NCBI GenBank assembly: GCA_025024175.1
Contig: QCXZ01000137.1
Location: 1,860,001-1,924,000, forward strand
Direction of reading: 5' to 3'
DNA: 64,000 nucleotides
DNA from: Rhyzopertha dominica
Taxonomy: Eukaryota; Arthropoda; Insecta; Coleoptera; Bostrichidae
Below the pieces are notes generated by a model that had not been told where the DNA came from, ran no database searches, and saw nothing but the letters and a program-made list of their open reading frames with translations. A program made the translations under genes and the position numbers. Of this stretch, positions 12,901-25,309 are shown piece after piece. Each line of letters starts with the position of its first letter. Within the stretch, counting starts at the first letter, position 1.

Positions 12901-13214
12901 TTATACAACCACCACTTTCTCTTGGTTACATCCAGAGCGTTTCCTGTGGTTTGAAAAAAAGCAATTTTGTGTCCGATATTTAAAAAAAGATCTCCATAAC
13001 ATACCAAACTATAAATAGATAACTCTGCTACGCAATTTACTAAAATTTCAGAATCCAGATGAACAATATGAATTCATGGACAAAAATCAATTAAGGACTG
13101 TCTCACATAAACTTTAAATGGCTGCGACTTTTTAGAAACGTCAAATATCTGTCATTGTCATTTTGCGCTGGTTAGTACGCAAGTTTAAAAATCTAGTGAA
13201 GTAGAAGTTATATA
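9971..13214. other. Mostly AT-rich, no gene seen; GC-richer block at 11990-12640
   Basis: No coding region is supported. Two adjacent perfect hairpins lie at 10741-10772 and 10789-10866. The block at 11990-12640 is clearly richer in GC and CpG (for example GACGCGCGGTCCGCGCGC near 12470) and has no long ORF; it could be regulatory DNA. Ambiguous bases occur near 12178 and 12635. Confidence 0.4.
10741..10866. repeat. Two adjacent short perfect inverted repeats
   Basis: CCAATATTTT at 10741-10750 pairs exactly with AAAATATTGG at 10763-10772. CTACAAAATGGC at 10789-10800 pairs exactly with GCCATTTTGTAG at 10855-10866. No coding function is suggested; they may be the core of a tiny non-autonomous element. 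Confidence 0.6.
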
Positions 13215-14461
13215 CAGGATGTTTCACGAATGATAATGACCCTCACGAAATTAAAAATGCAACCCAAAATACATTCGCATCGTCTTAAAAAATATAAAAC
13301 GTAGAGAGCTGTATAAATTCGTACATTTTGATATAAACTTCAATCATTTGCTTTAAGTAAATTCGGTATTGTAAAACAAATTTTATTTTTGAAAAATGTT
13401 TATTTCACAAGCTTGAATTCGTGCCCAAAACGATCTTTTAACATACATTAACATTTCTGGAGTGATAGATCTACATGCATCACGTATTTTATTTTCTAAA
13501 TGTTATACACTTTCAATTGGTGTTTGCTATATTCAAAGGGGTAAGGTCCAGGCTTCTCGGTGGCCAAGGATTAATTGAACCTCTTCCTATCCATTGGTTA
13601 GGCGAAGCCAAATCAAGATGATTTCGCACTATTCAGTGATAATGCGCAGGTGCCCAATCTTGTTGAAACCATAGATCTTGTCTCACTTGTAAATTTACAT
13701 TTTGGAGGTAAAATGTTTCTTAAAAAATTTAGGTAAGTATTGCCCAACAATATTTGATTCCATAATATTCCGCACCAGACATTCGTCGAATAGATAGTTT
13801 GAAAATGTCCTTCTCGAGCCCAACGTGGATTTTTTGCGCATAATAATGCATGTTATGTTTGTTAACTCCACCATTATTAGAAAATCTTGCTTCATCTGAG
13901 AAGCAAATGTTATAAAATCTCACATTCAAATTTTGGTGTTCCCGAAAAAAGTTACAAGAAGCCAGTCTTTTAGGATAATCTGTCTCCTTTAAGACCTGAA
14001 CCAATTGCAAGTGATACGTAGAAATTAATTGCCTTTAATTATTCGGTGTACTGAAGACAGACTAATACCGGTTGCTCTTGAGACTACCCTTTGACTAATT
14101 TCATTTTCAGGGCCTGTTGCTGTTCTTTCTCTTGACTTTTTCAGTGGTGGTCAGTTTATCCTTAAAGTTAATTCGTCTCTTGAAAATTGTATCGGCAGGA
14201 GCTCTTCTATTTGGAAAACGTTGCCTGTATAAACGGGCAGCAACGAAAGCATTTTTCTTGCATTCACCATAAATCAAAATCATATCTGTTTTTTCATCAT
14301 TTGAATACATGTTGACTTTTAGTAAATACAGTGACAGGAACCATTGCACATAGCGGCCACGGATTCCCAATTTATTTTTAAAATAATGCCATTATGTAGA
14401 AAACCTCATATGGGTTGCATTTTTAATTTCGTCAGGGTCATTATCATTCGTGAAACATCCT
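13215..14461 (-). mobile_element. DD41D element, full length, TA-flanked
   Basis: Both ends carry an inverted repeat of about 50 bp (AGGATGTTTCACGAATGATA at the left, its complement at the right). TA dinucleotides lie at 13213-13214 and 14462-14463. The 1,247-bp length and the transposase remnant inside fit a complete Tc1/mariner-superfamily insertion. Solo or deleted ends of the same family recur at 31990-32232 and 39161-39418, and part of an internal region at 46212-46445. Confidence 0.85.
13395..14310 (-). pseudogene. DD41D transposase, broken
   Basis: The N-terminus reads MYSNDEKTDMILIYGECKKN, then ARLYRQRFPNRRAP, a helix-turn-helix of the family. FSDEARFSNNGGVNKHNMHY holds the first catalytic Asp. 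Near 13640 the strand encodes WFQQDWAPAHYH with the second Asp. About 41 residues on, PPRSLDLTPLN has Asn where the third acid is expected. The C-terminal part LENKIRDACRSITPEMLMYV is recognisable near 13500-13440. Frameshifts near 14010 and 14107, in-frame stops and the Asp-to-Asn change make it dead. Confidence 0.8.
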
Positions 14462-14463
14462 CT

Positions 14464-16440
14464 ATTTGTAAAATTTAATGAGGAAATTTACATCAAAAAA
14501 TGTTTGAAAAAACGCTCGCTTCTTTTTCGATCGAACAACGAAAGCAGTTATTAGAATCCACATTCTATTTTAAAAAAATCGAGGACGTCAGCCACCAAAT
14601 TTTATTTATCCACGAAAACACTCGTTTCACCATTTACTCCGGACGAAACAAAAACGGAAAATTTCCCAGCACCGGGAAGTTGATTGCGGTCCCCGAAATG
14701 CACAAGAGTTAAATATGCGTTAAGTCCAATTTTCCTCATTAGACCCAATCTGCATTCCACCCCGCGGCGTCGCTCCGCTGCCCTCCACCCTCCGGCTGTT
14801 CTGCCAACAACTAGCATTTTTACGAGCCTTATAAATTTGTTTAATTGCTGTTTCATGCAAAGAGCAACGCTCCAGCTACTTGACTTCCACTTAATTATGT
14901 CGAGATTGACGTTACTGCTGAGCGCGCCGTTTCTGCAGCCTGTTATTCCGCTGTGTTTCGAAATTGCTCCGGGAAGCTCGCCCAAAGGGACAGGGAGCAA
15001 GGTGTTTTTAATTGTTCGACTGATGAGAAACAGTTTTCATAGGGAAATCTATATTATGTCTTTAATTTTAAGCACTAACAAACTTGTGCGATTTTGTCAA
15101 AGGTGAAACCTTCTTATATAAAAATCTGCCGGTTAATTGCAAAAAATTTTGTCTGTCTAATTTCTTTAGTAAAAGTGATAGTTTACTGCATTTATTAACA
15201 TAATGTAACTGTTTTGTTACAGATGACAAATAGCTATATGCAGTTATTTGCGCAGAGTATAAGATTACGTCTACAGACAAGGTTTTATTTCTTATTTATC
15301 TAAGGGCATAATTTACCTTCTGAATGAGGTGCGTGCAATGTTTTACACACAAAATCAATTGAAAGAAAAAAATCAATATATGCCTACCATTGAATTGTAT
15401 TTGCGGGTGTTGCTACCGGTCGGAGTAAAAATGGAAAATTGTATTATGCGTTATGGAATGGAATACCAGGCGTTAAAGTTATGGATGTTGAAGAAAGAAT
15501 TACCAACAGATGTCATACGTCAAACATTTTTACAATTTTAGCGAGGTGCTTTGTAATGGTTGCTTTAACAGAATACATGATTGCTGAATAATGAAACTCA
15601 AAAACATATCAGTCGAGATATGTTTAGAGTAAGTATTCCACGATTAAAAATACATTGTTAGCCAAAAAAACGTCAACATTAGCGGATACCACAAATTAAT
15701 ATCGTTTTTGAAAGTTAATGGTGTTAGTAACGAATCAAAGAAAGGCACGGTGCTGCAATACAGAAAAAAAATACCTGCAACACAGGCTGCACGAAAAAAG
15801 CACGTTTGTAAGTATTTCTAAGACGATAGTAATCTTTCTAAATCCGTAGACATACAAGAGGTATAGTTTGCGAAGAACATCAAAAGGCTTGAAGGATGGA
15901 AAAGTTCTTTTAGAGGATTGCATTTATTAGAAAAACTAGGTTTCTCGTCTATTATCTACAATAAGTGATAATAATAATTGTATCGAACACGAGTACTTTC
16001 GTAAATAAAGTATATTAAAACTTAACTGCAATATCTAATAAATTAGATGCGATACATTTTAGACTTAGGCCGCCTTTCTAATTTCATCAATTGATTAGAC
16101 CTAGTTATAGGTTATAGTTAATTTATACTAGTTGCTCAAGTCGTTTCATTACACTACAGGATGTCGTGCAGTTATGGGCTCCGTTATTCAAGCTTTTAAA
16201 GATTTACAAAAGTGTTTATTACAAAACAAATACCTAGGTATCTGTCGATGAATAACTAAAATCTCGTACCACATCAGCTACTGTTCCAGAGCATCTGAAG
16301 ACATTCATGAGTAAATTTAGTACAAAGGAGAAATTGTATGTATAGGTGGATGCCTTAGTAAATAACTGAAATTCGAAAACCTCAAATGTATCTGATCTCT
16401 GACGGTTTATTGGATCAATATATGTCAATTATTTATTGTG
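14464..16440. other. Intergenic, no gene seen
   Basis: Several medium ORFs (14500-14712, 14684-15106, 15329-15541) have no motif I recognise and mutually overlap on both strands. A GC-richer patch lies at 14680-15000. In one frame, 15405-15530 reads KNGKLYYALWNGIPGVKV, only faintly like an RNase H-associated viroplasmin fold; I do not call it. Confidence 0.35.
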
Positions 16441-16442
16441 TA

Positions 16443-18297
16443 CCGGGTGTTCTAAATTAAGTGCGCACCATTGCTAACTTTTTTATTATCATAGATACAA
16501 AGTCGGTTAAATTGGCAAAGTAATAGTACTTTTTCTACCGATTAAGATGGTGGAAGCAGAAAAACAATTGAACATAGCATTTCCGAGAAAATAAAAGAAA
16601 TGCCTTTTATTTTAATGGAACACCCTATATATTTTTCAATAAAAAGTTTGCAAATTGTCCATAGAATAAAAATGTTTCTTTACGATGTAGTCCTAAAATT
16701 GAAAATAACCGAATTATTACCATATTTATCATTTAGACAAGTAGGCTATGTAATTTCTTAAACAAAACGAAATTTGTTTCTTTATAACGTATTTTATTTT
16801 AGCTTAAATAATAAAGAAGCTTACGTTAGGTATGCGAAAATATCGCCATTTTCTTCAATACATTTTCGGACATTTTTCAGTACTCGTTGAGTGGTAACTC
16901 TAAAAATTGTTTTGCCGTCAATGGATCGTATAATGCGTCTAATATTGTTTTTCAGTTCTAGCAGGTTCGCATATCTCCTCTTGCAGACTTCATCTTTGAC
17001 ATAACCCCAAAAGTAAAAATCTAATGGAGTTATGTCAGGAGATCTTGGGGGCCAAGGTATAGGACCATCTGTTCCTATCCACCTATCTTCAAAACATCTC
17101 TGTAACAGCGCTCTTACTTCCTGAAGGCGATGGGGAGGGGCTCCATCTTGTTGGAAATATATTTGGGTCCGAGTCTTTAAGTTGATATCATCCAAATAAT
17201 TTTCGAGTAATTCTGAAAGCATGTCGACGTATCTCCTTCCAGTCAATGTGCCTTCATAAAAAATTGGCCCAATTACTTGTCTGCCCATCAGCCCACACCA
17301 AACATTAACACTAAAATGTCCTTGTGGGTTTCTGGGATGAGGAATAAATAAATTTTCACTAGACCAATAATGCATGTTTTTTCGATTTAACATACCCCGA
17401 TTCGAAAAATTTGCTTCGTCAGTCCAAAGAACATTCTTTAAAATATTGGGATTATGCATCCACATATGTACTAACCACTGACAAAAAAATAGTCTTCTTG
17501 CAGTTTCACCAGGTAATAAAGTTTGCACTGGTCGGTACTTATAAGGTACAAACTTATATTTTCTTAAAATCCTCCAAATTAACTGTAGCCACTATCCCTT
17601 ACCAAATCTCTAGTTTAATTATTTTCATTTGCGTCAAAATATGCCCAACACATTTATTTCTACTTGTTCATCTATTATAAACTGTTTTGTAGTTCTAGAT
17701 TTTTCAAAAATCCGTTCATTGCTTCTAAACTTTCTGTAGAGCTTAAAAAATACCTCCTATCTGGTTGATCACGATCAGGGTACATTTGACCATATTGCTC
17801 AAGTGCTCGGACACTATTTTTACGGCAAACAAGATATCGCATTTTTCTAAATGAGTAAACGCCATTTCCTGCTAACTAATTAACTAACTAGCTCCAAAAA
17901 CACGTCTAATACGAAAACTTACACCAAATGATTGATTCCGACACAATAATAATTCTCTGACAGATCGTATAAAGCTTTTGTTTAAGAAATTACATAGCCT
18001 ACTTGTCTAAATGACTAATATGGTAATAATTCGGTGTTTAATTTTAGGACTACATCGTAAAGGAACATTTTTGTTCTATAGACAATTTGCAAACTTTTTA
18101 TTGAAAAATATATAGGGTGTTCCATTAAAATAAAATACATTTCTTTTATTATCTCGGAAATGCTATGTTCAATTGTTTTTCTGCTTCCACCATCTTAATC
18201 AGTAGAAAAAGTACTATTACTTTGCCAATTTAACCGACTTTGTATCTATGATAACAAAAAAGTTAGCAATGGTGCGCACTTAATTTAGAACACCCTG
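16443..18297 (-). mobile_element. DD41D element with ~330-bp terminal inverted repeats
   Basis: TA dinucleotides at 16441-16442 and 18298-18299 flank a 1,855-bp unit. Its ends, about 16443-16780 and 17970-18297, are near-identical inverted repeats, far longer than the 20-50 bp usual for mariner-type elements. The transposase relic lies between them. Within each repeat the outer 183 bp (16443-16625 and 18115-18297) has its own inverted ends (GGGTGTTC / GAACACCC) and is again bounded by TA. Confidence 0.85.
16821..17842 (-). pseudogene. DD41D transposase, N-terminus frameshifted
   Basis: An open frame of 235 codons (17528-16821) covers the whole catalytic domain. LWTDEANFSNRG has the first Asp, IYFQQDGAPPHR the second, and PPRSPDITPLDFYFWG the third after 41 intervening residues. 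The end reads ENGDIFAYLT. Upstream, the N-terminal helix-turn-helix starts at about 17842 (MRYLVCRKNSVRALEQYGQM). It is interrupted by a stop near 17690 and by a frame change around 17600, where RDSGYS shifts to WRILRKYKFVPY. All three catalytic acids are kept, so this is the best-preserved DD41D catalytic domain in the window. Confidence 0.85.
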
Positions 18298-18299
18298 TA

Positions 18300-19149
18300 C
18301 AAAATCAAGATCTAAACCCAGCAGGTTCTCTTCAAATTCTAAATCTGTTACAGATTCTCCGATTGGGAACTACCCAAACTGTAAGACATTTTTCCTTCTT
18401 TCAGGATCGCAAGCTGAACACTGCATCACGACGCACACCGCCTTTCTCCGCCACGAATATATCAGTTTAGGTGCTCGCTATACTGTCGCAGGGACGGCAT
18501 AATCAGGTGGCCGAGTGCTGGATCCTGTCGAGCCGTTCCAACTCCCTGGCCTACTTGCTCCATCCATCACCATATTCCGTGTTATCGACTTGCAAACAAC
18601 GTTCGCTTTCCGACGTACTTATTTATCATTTTTACACCGACGTACGAGGTGCGCGTTATTTTGAACGAATACACGGTTCGGCATAAGGCCGAACGACTAG
18701 GAGGTTCGTATTTGGTGGGGTAAGTCGAGCTTTTTTTTTGTTTATGTGAACAGATGCAGTGTAAGGGGGTACGGGACGCAGCACGGATTAAGACATTTTA
18801 GCTTTTTTTGTAGTCCGCCAAATTACTCATTGTTTCTTTCCCACAATCGATTTTATCCATCAGTGTTTCAGCTTTGAAAAGGATGCATACGTTGCAACAT
18901 TCATAACTGCTTTACCTTTACCATTTTCTAGAACTATTGCTATTTCACTCATCTGTAAAGCGTTGATACCCAAATATTACTAAAAACCGTCTTAAAAGCT
19001 CAAGAATCTCGTGCATTATACTGGGCCCATAACCTATTTTGTATAGTCAATTTTAAAGCTACTAACATAATTTACTGGGGGCGAAAATATGTTTTTTATC
19101 ATGATATGTTAGAATTGTATAGCATTCTTTGATTTCTAACTTTTTTTCC
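18300..19149. other. No gene seen; GC-richer patch at 18400-18720
   Basis: The ORF at 18471-18686 has no recognisable motif. The patch around it is GC- and CpG-richer than its flanks and could be non-coding regulatory DNA. The rest is AT-rich. Confidence 0.35.
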
Positions 19150-20075
19150 CACATTTCTTTGAGTCATATTCATTGTTAAAGGCTATTTGTTTAATTGTTG
19201 TAAATTCTCTTTAAAATATTTTTTACTAAGTGGCGTATTTATCAATTTGCTTATTAAATTATAGAACACGGAATGCTTAATTTGTAATGATTGATTTGAG
19301 CAAGTCGTGAATATAACATCTGACTGTGTTGGTTTTCTATAAATTTCAAAGTCAATTTTATTGCTTTCTACCGACATACATAAGTCCAGAAAGCGAAGAA
19401 TGCCATCCTTTTCTTTTTTTAGGATAAACTGAAACTTTTTTGATTGCATTTAAGATTTTCAAGAATACATCTAACTGTCTGTCAGTTCCCATCGTCAATA
19501 AATTCGATCCAGAATAACACATTCTTTAAAAGTTAATTTTTCTTTGCAAATAGCTTCTCTTCGAAATGCGACATGAAAATATCGGCCAAGACTGGATACA
19601 AACACCCATCGTCTTGCTTGTAGAATATGTCATTGAACGTACAATAACTTTGACCTATGCAAATTTCCAATATATCCAATAGCTCAATTTTTCTGTGTAA
19701 GATAGGGGGCAGCTTTCTATTTAATTTTTCAAAATTGTTAAACGTTTGTTTAGAGGGATGAAAGTGAAAATACTAAACACATCAATTGACACAAGAATAG
19801 CGTTGTTTGGTATTGATAGATGTTTTACCTTGCTCGCAAAACTTACCAAATCCTTCACGCTGTGTGTATTTTGATTGGCATTCTATTGATTGCTTTAAAA
19901 CATCGTTGGAGAATTTACTTAATCTATACAATGAAGCATTAATGCAAGAAACGACCGGTTTCAAAGGTATTCAATTTTTGGTAGACCAAGTAGAATGTGT
20001 TTGTTCTTCAGTGTGGTCCTTTTATTTTATATTTTCTGACGTAGCTTTTTGGGACAATTTTCCTGATGCATGTCT
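19150..20075 (-). mobile_element. Penelope-like reverse transcriptase relic (second subfamily)
   Basis: Minus-strand pieces follow reverse transcriptase order. FRPVVSCINASLYRLSKFSN at about 19980-19900 is followed by ILVSIDVFSIFTFIPL (motif A with Asp) near 19800. YCTFNDIFYKQDDGC and PVLADIFMSHFEE near 19650-19560 stand where MGSPLSP normally sits. The ORF at 19449-19183 continues with RFLDLCMSVESNKIDFEIYR and a KPTQSD block. Multiple stops and shifts are present. Sequence is distinct from the 35317 and 52379 copies, so at least two Penelope lineages invaded this locus. Confidence 0.75.
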
Positions 20076-20425
20076 TGCAGTGCACCTTGTAAAGCATCCA
20101 GAGTATAATTTTTATAGATAATGACCTAATTTGCTTTTATACACCCAAATCATGATTCTAGTAGGCTTCTTTCACGCGGTAAACACTTGTCAAAACGCAA
20201 ACCTAAAAGCTTGAGTGCGTGCGCGACATAGGTACGCATTGTCAAAGTAGTACGAAAACGTGTAGAAGTAACCCGCATAGTTAAAACAACCCCGGTTAAT
20301 AGGGTACATTTTGAAGCTAAGGTTTGTCAACGAATTATTGAATGCCTGATTTAAGTCCATTGTTTTTTTTTTATTCTGGGGTCATGGCATAATTTTGACT
20401 GCTTGTTCTACGGAGTCGTATATAT

Positions 20426-22529
20426 AGTTGGGCCAGTCTACCTATCTAACCCTTCTCTGACTGAGCGGGTCAACTAATCCCGCAATATAGTTGGGCCAAG
20501 AATCTGCTTTGCCCGAACAGCGGGTGATGGACCATTATTAGCAAATTAGGAAAGACCTTAATTTATGTGACGTGTGTAACTTATTAATGTGATTGCTACG
20601 GTTTTTTTTCTTAGCAAACTCGCTTAAAGGAATAAAATAAAACAATTTTCAAGTCTTAATATAAACTTATATTTATACGTTACAATAATAACATGCATGT
20701 ATGTACAGTAAAGTATAAAAATATTTACAAATTTACAAAAACACGAACCTATATTTATACGTAATGACACAATATTAACATATATGTATGTACAATAAGG
20801 TATAAAAAATATTTACGTATTTGGCGCGTATTTAAATGAAACACTTTTTACAAATGTCACCCTGTCTATGAGATTTTGTTTGTAGTTATTAATTGATAAT
20901 CTTGCTTTAATTTTACAGTACGCCTAACAACTTTTTGGAATTTGTTGGATGTGTTTATTTTAACATAAGTTTCACTTTGAAAATTTAACAAACTATCAAC
21001 AAATTGAAAAGTATTTGGATGAGGCGAATACACACTTTTATTAAATCTTGAATGAAATGACTCACACGCATTGGTTGTTCTGCAAGAGGAGGCAGATGAA
21101 CTTGCCCAAATATTTGGAGTAAATTTGGCATTTTCGCTGATGTAATTGTCCACTAAATAGTCGCAAAACTCTTGAAGTTTCGAATGTTTTGGCATGATTG
21201 GAATTAAATCGAATGCGAATGCGTCACCCACTTCATCACAATCAAGAAACTGAAGTCCAAAACAATATCTTAACATTTTGCCAACTTCCGTGTGGTTTTT
21301 ATAATCTTGTGACAGTCCAAGTGAGTGAATTTTTCGATACCATGCCTGTGGAAGATGGAATCGGCATCCACTTACTCTAGCTTCCTCCCACATATCCATA
21401 ATAGCATTGTGGACTGCAGTTTCAAAATCAATCACGACACTTTTAGGATAAAATTGTAAGTCACTTTCACTGCACTTCTGACACAACATATTCAAACATG
21501 TTTGATATGTGGATTGCTTTTTATCCGGAAGCAAACAAAATACCAATGAAACGTAATGTCCATTCTTGTATCCATGAATTGTAAAGAGTTGTGTAAAAAA
21601 TTTCGGACAAAAATCAAATGTGCCGTCCACATACACAGTTTCAGTACAACATAAAAAGTAAAGATTGCCATAAGGAGCAAAAATGATGATACCTTGGTCT
21701 GCATTATTTGTCAAGACAAATGATTCTTCTTTATCTGTCATAGGTGCCAAAGTATGTTTACTGCTTCGAAAACGTCTTTTTGCGTTTTGGGTAGATTTGG
21801 AGTAAACTTCCTCCTGCACATCCAAATATTATGCCTTACAAGTTCCATATCGTAAGTCGTTATGTTACTGCTTATGTCAGGGTTAGACCGAAGTTCCGTG
21901 TGCACTAATTTGGCAGGTTTTTCGTGTACATTTTCTAGAGCTTTCCTTTTCACACTGTTGTTGACAATCTGCCTGTGCAGGTTTATGTCTTCTTTGTGAT
22001 TGTGAGATAATTCGGAGTCCAAGATCTCATTTCCAGCCGACGTGTAGATTTTTGCGGGACATTTCGATGTTTTATTTGTACACCTCCAACGCACAGTTCC
22101 GTTTTTCAGCACGTTTGCGATGCAAAACTTGTAGTTATTCACCACCAACAGTTTTTTGCCTTTTTCACTTTGCATGAATACAACTTCCATTTCGCCGGTA
22201 TGAATGTGCGCTAGAAATTTTAGTAAAACTGTTTAATTTGACTTGCGTTTCAGAATTTATAAACTCATTTCAGCAGGTAACCACCCTCTTTAACAAATTA
22301 TTTAGGACATTATGGACAAGTGTCCAATAATATTTTACATTTTTCAAATAAGTCCCACCCATCTTAATTGTGTTTCGTGATCTATTGGGTCCACAGGCAC
22401 AAAATGTTTGCGTTTAAATTACCTACTTTTCTAAGTAGTATCAGGTAGCAGGATCTGATAAGGACCGTCCGCATCCTTCTGGCCCAACTCAATGGCAAAT
22501 TAAAGAGCGATAAAGTTTTTGGCCCAACT
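20426..22529 (-). mobile_element. Mutator-like element (MULE) with FLYWCH finger
   Basis: The left side carries AGTTGGGCCA at 20426-20435 and 20489-20498. The right side carries the complement TGGCCCAACT at 22480-22489 and 22520-22529. They flank a minus-strand transposase gene. The paired motifs are probable terminal or subterminal transposase sites. The exact termini and target duplication were not resolved. Confidence 0.7.
20866..22190 (-). pseudogene. FLYWCH-MULE transposase, one frameshift
   Basis: The first frame (22190-21738) encodes a FLYWCH-type zinc finger with spacing C-x5-C ... H-x-H: KKLLVVNNYKF, RWRCTNKTSKCPAKIY and SELSHNH. The second frame (21825-20866) encodes the MULE catalytic domain: VYVDGTF (first Asp), KSVVIDFETA (second Asp), CRFHLPQAWYRKI (the CxxH region) and TTNACESFHSRFN (the Glu). 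The frames must join near 21750-21740, where the upstream frame runs into a stop at LWHL and the downstream one continues as APMTDKEESF. Apart from that shift I see no stop over about 440 codons, so this is a young or recently inactivated copy. Confidence 0.8.
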
Positions 22530-25309
22530 GTAATGCGCCCCTTGTCCTACTTATTTGCAAAGTTCTTTACCAAACACTTACTGATGCCTTTAACAGGAAT
22601 TGTATGCTCAAGTTGTTTTTTTGCTATCCCGACCATCCCGATGTCGTTTTCTTTCAACTTTCCAAATATTTCGCAAAACTATGAAAAATATATTCGGTTT
22701 TAAACGATTTTCAGTTCCAGTTCGGAAATTTTTACGACCTTGTATTGAAAGGTAGGGTGTTCGATTTTGTTTTGCAGGACTTGCCGTTATATTTTTTTCA
22801 GTAATTTTCACTGCTTTTGTTACAATTCGTTTCTGTTTTCTTGCTCGGTCATCTTCCCATAGCGAAACTATGAAAAAAAGAACTGTCTCAGACTGGTTCC
22901 TAGTGTGTTACAAGTACTTAAAACTTTCTAATCAGTAAAATTGTCTGCTCATATTATTCCGGGTTATTCTATATGCATGAGGGGTGCGTTATCTCCACAA
23001 TAAAGCCCTTTGAAGAAGACGTTTACAATCAAAAATCTTTACTTAATTTCATTGTCACTTTTTATTAATTCCAAAGGTAATTAAAATGTCCCTTAACAGT
23101 ACACAAGAAAGTCACTACTAAAGTAAAACATATGGAGTTGGTTAACCATAGCAATGAATATTTTTCTAATCCGTTTTTCTCGCGTGGTAAAACTGATCGG
23201 AGTGAATTTCTTATTATACCTCGCGTAAGCTGTGATAGAGATGCGTTCACCTCTCCATACTGATATCATTTTACGTCGCAAACAAGTTTTTGCACATTTT
23301 GCTCAAAGAACACGAGAGAACCTCGTCGTTCTTCGCAAGCTGCGTCTGGCACGTAACAAACACCGTTTTACAGCCCCGCATAAAAAAGCTGTTACCTAAC
23401 TCCCGAACCTATAGCCCGCCATATCCACCCACCCTCCGACGCGGGGGCTTTCCACTCGATAATCCCTTAAAATCAAAAGTAATGTCTGTATCCACTTCAG
23501 ATAAGAACTTATCATTCAACCTGATTACGGCTGATGCATAAAAAGGAATAAATAATCTGTATTTAGATGAAATGGTCGTTAGGGGGTCCCAGTAGTGCCG
23601 TGTCGCGCCTTTCAGGCTGTATATAAAAGAGATTCCTCAACAGAAATCCTCCATTCGGAAGCGGCGCTTATAATTCATCCGCGAATTTGTGGGGGAGAAG
23701 GTTCGAGTTGATTTGGAAGAGTAATCTTGAGCACTTTGTTTCGTTGGCGATGGTAAAATCTCGCGACGGATTTGGCACATTGGCACTTCGCTTATTTGCC
23801 TTGCGGATGCATTAAGTTAGTTCAAAGAGACGGAAACTGCGTTATCTCATTTGTATATACGCGGTTCTTCGGTGAATGGTCTAATAAAATGAGCCGAAAA
23901 TGATAAAAGGACCCTAATACAAAGTAAATGTTTGCTTGTTGAAAACTATATCTACTAAATAATTTCTATTTGTTCAGTTCATAAATCTGCGTTAGCAATA
24001 CCCCCAAATCTTTATAAATTTGCTTTGTAATTTCTTCGTGCAGGCTGAAAAGGTTTAATAACGTAGCAGTAACTGTTGTTGTAGCAAAAAGATGATATAT
24101 TATCTTCCAGCAGAAAAATCTATAATATCCCTCATGACGCTATGTTTCATTACTTAGCTGTATGTAGCTAGAAAAGTTAGAACTTGCTGTTTTTAAGGAA
24201 CTACTGGAACGTAAACTTGAGTTAACAAGAGAACTTGAAGGTAAATTATGGTTAGATGTAGATAATTCTTAAAAAAACATTACTTTGGCCCGACAAGGAC
24301 ACACGCAAGACAGATAGTGTTCCAATCAGCCAACCATAATCAGATTTCAAATTCTTTNTCAATCAGGAAGTATTGGCCTTAAAAGATATACATCATTATA
24401 GCTACCGTTGTACTGTGTATCACTACTAGCGATTTTTGTGCCGCTGATATTGTGTTTTTTCTACAAAAANTGCTATGGCATCCAACTTCAGAAGGAAGCA
24501 CCACGCATACAAGAAGCTTGGACGTTATATTTTTTCACAATTTTGTCTCATAGGCCGTGATGTATCGGATATCCAACATTTTTGATCATCCAAAAAACAT
24601 CTTCCTAATCTCAAAAATACAAAAGAAAATAGGCACTCAAGGAATAAAAGCGTATTTCAAATTCACATTTCCTTGACAAATTTGGTCGAAATTCGAGTAA
24701 GCCAAAGAAACGTTTCCAAACAGACGGAAAAACTTCATTTTCTGATATAATCCATTGCATTTAAAAGTGTTCTACAGACACATACTAACTCATACGCAAG
24801 CAAATGGTGGTTTTCCATTAGTAGGGGTGGGGGGGTTCTAACATTCTCAATAAGGTTACAAAGGTCGACGAAGTGGTAGCATAAAGATAAAATTTGACAA
24901 GGTTAAAAGAGGGCTAAAATCGAACTCTGAAACGAATTTTTTGAGATATTTCGTTTTCACTGTAGCTGCGAAAAGGCATAGGTATTAGGTTAAAAAAACT
25001 ATATACGTAATTTCTTTATAAGAAATATATAGTTTATTCTATTTTATTCGCGTTAGTTCTTTGAAATCTTTGATTGTAATGGAAACAGTGACAACGGTGT
25101 GAAGGCTAAGAAGTGGCGTCGTTGGTTTTCAAAAGCTACTAAACAATGGGGAATGATAGTGCTGTGACGTGCTTGTAGTGCTAATAAAAAAGGTTCGTGA
25201 GTTACGTGATCCTTCTCTAGGTACATTAGGCATAACCAATTTCAAGAGCTCTGGGCAATAAACAATTCCATGTATTATGTCATAAAAGAACAATAAGCCT
25301 GCAAATTGA
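22530..25309. other. Intergenic, no gene seen
   Basis: Short ORFs only, none with recognisable motifs. GC-richer stretches at about 23330-23470 and 23590-23830. Ambiguous bases at about 24358 and 24470. Composition is otherwise AT-rich. Confidence 0.35.

Noticed and set aside
14602..15106. 132- and 140-codon ORFs on opposite strands
   Set aside because: They overlap each other in a GC-richer patch, with no motif or codon signal favouring either.
15329..15541. Possible RNase H/viroplasmin-like fragment
   Set aside because: Only a loose resemblance (KNGKLYYALWNGIPGVKV) in one frame, with no supporting flanking domain.
20340..20480. tRNA or other small RNA gene
   Set aside because: No cloverleaf or B-box (GGTTCGAATCC-like) sequence was found here or elsewhere in the window.
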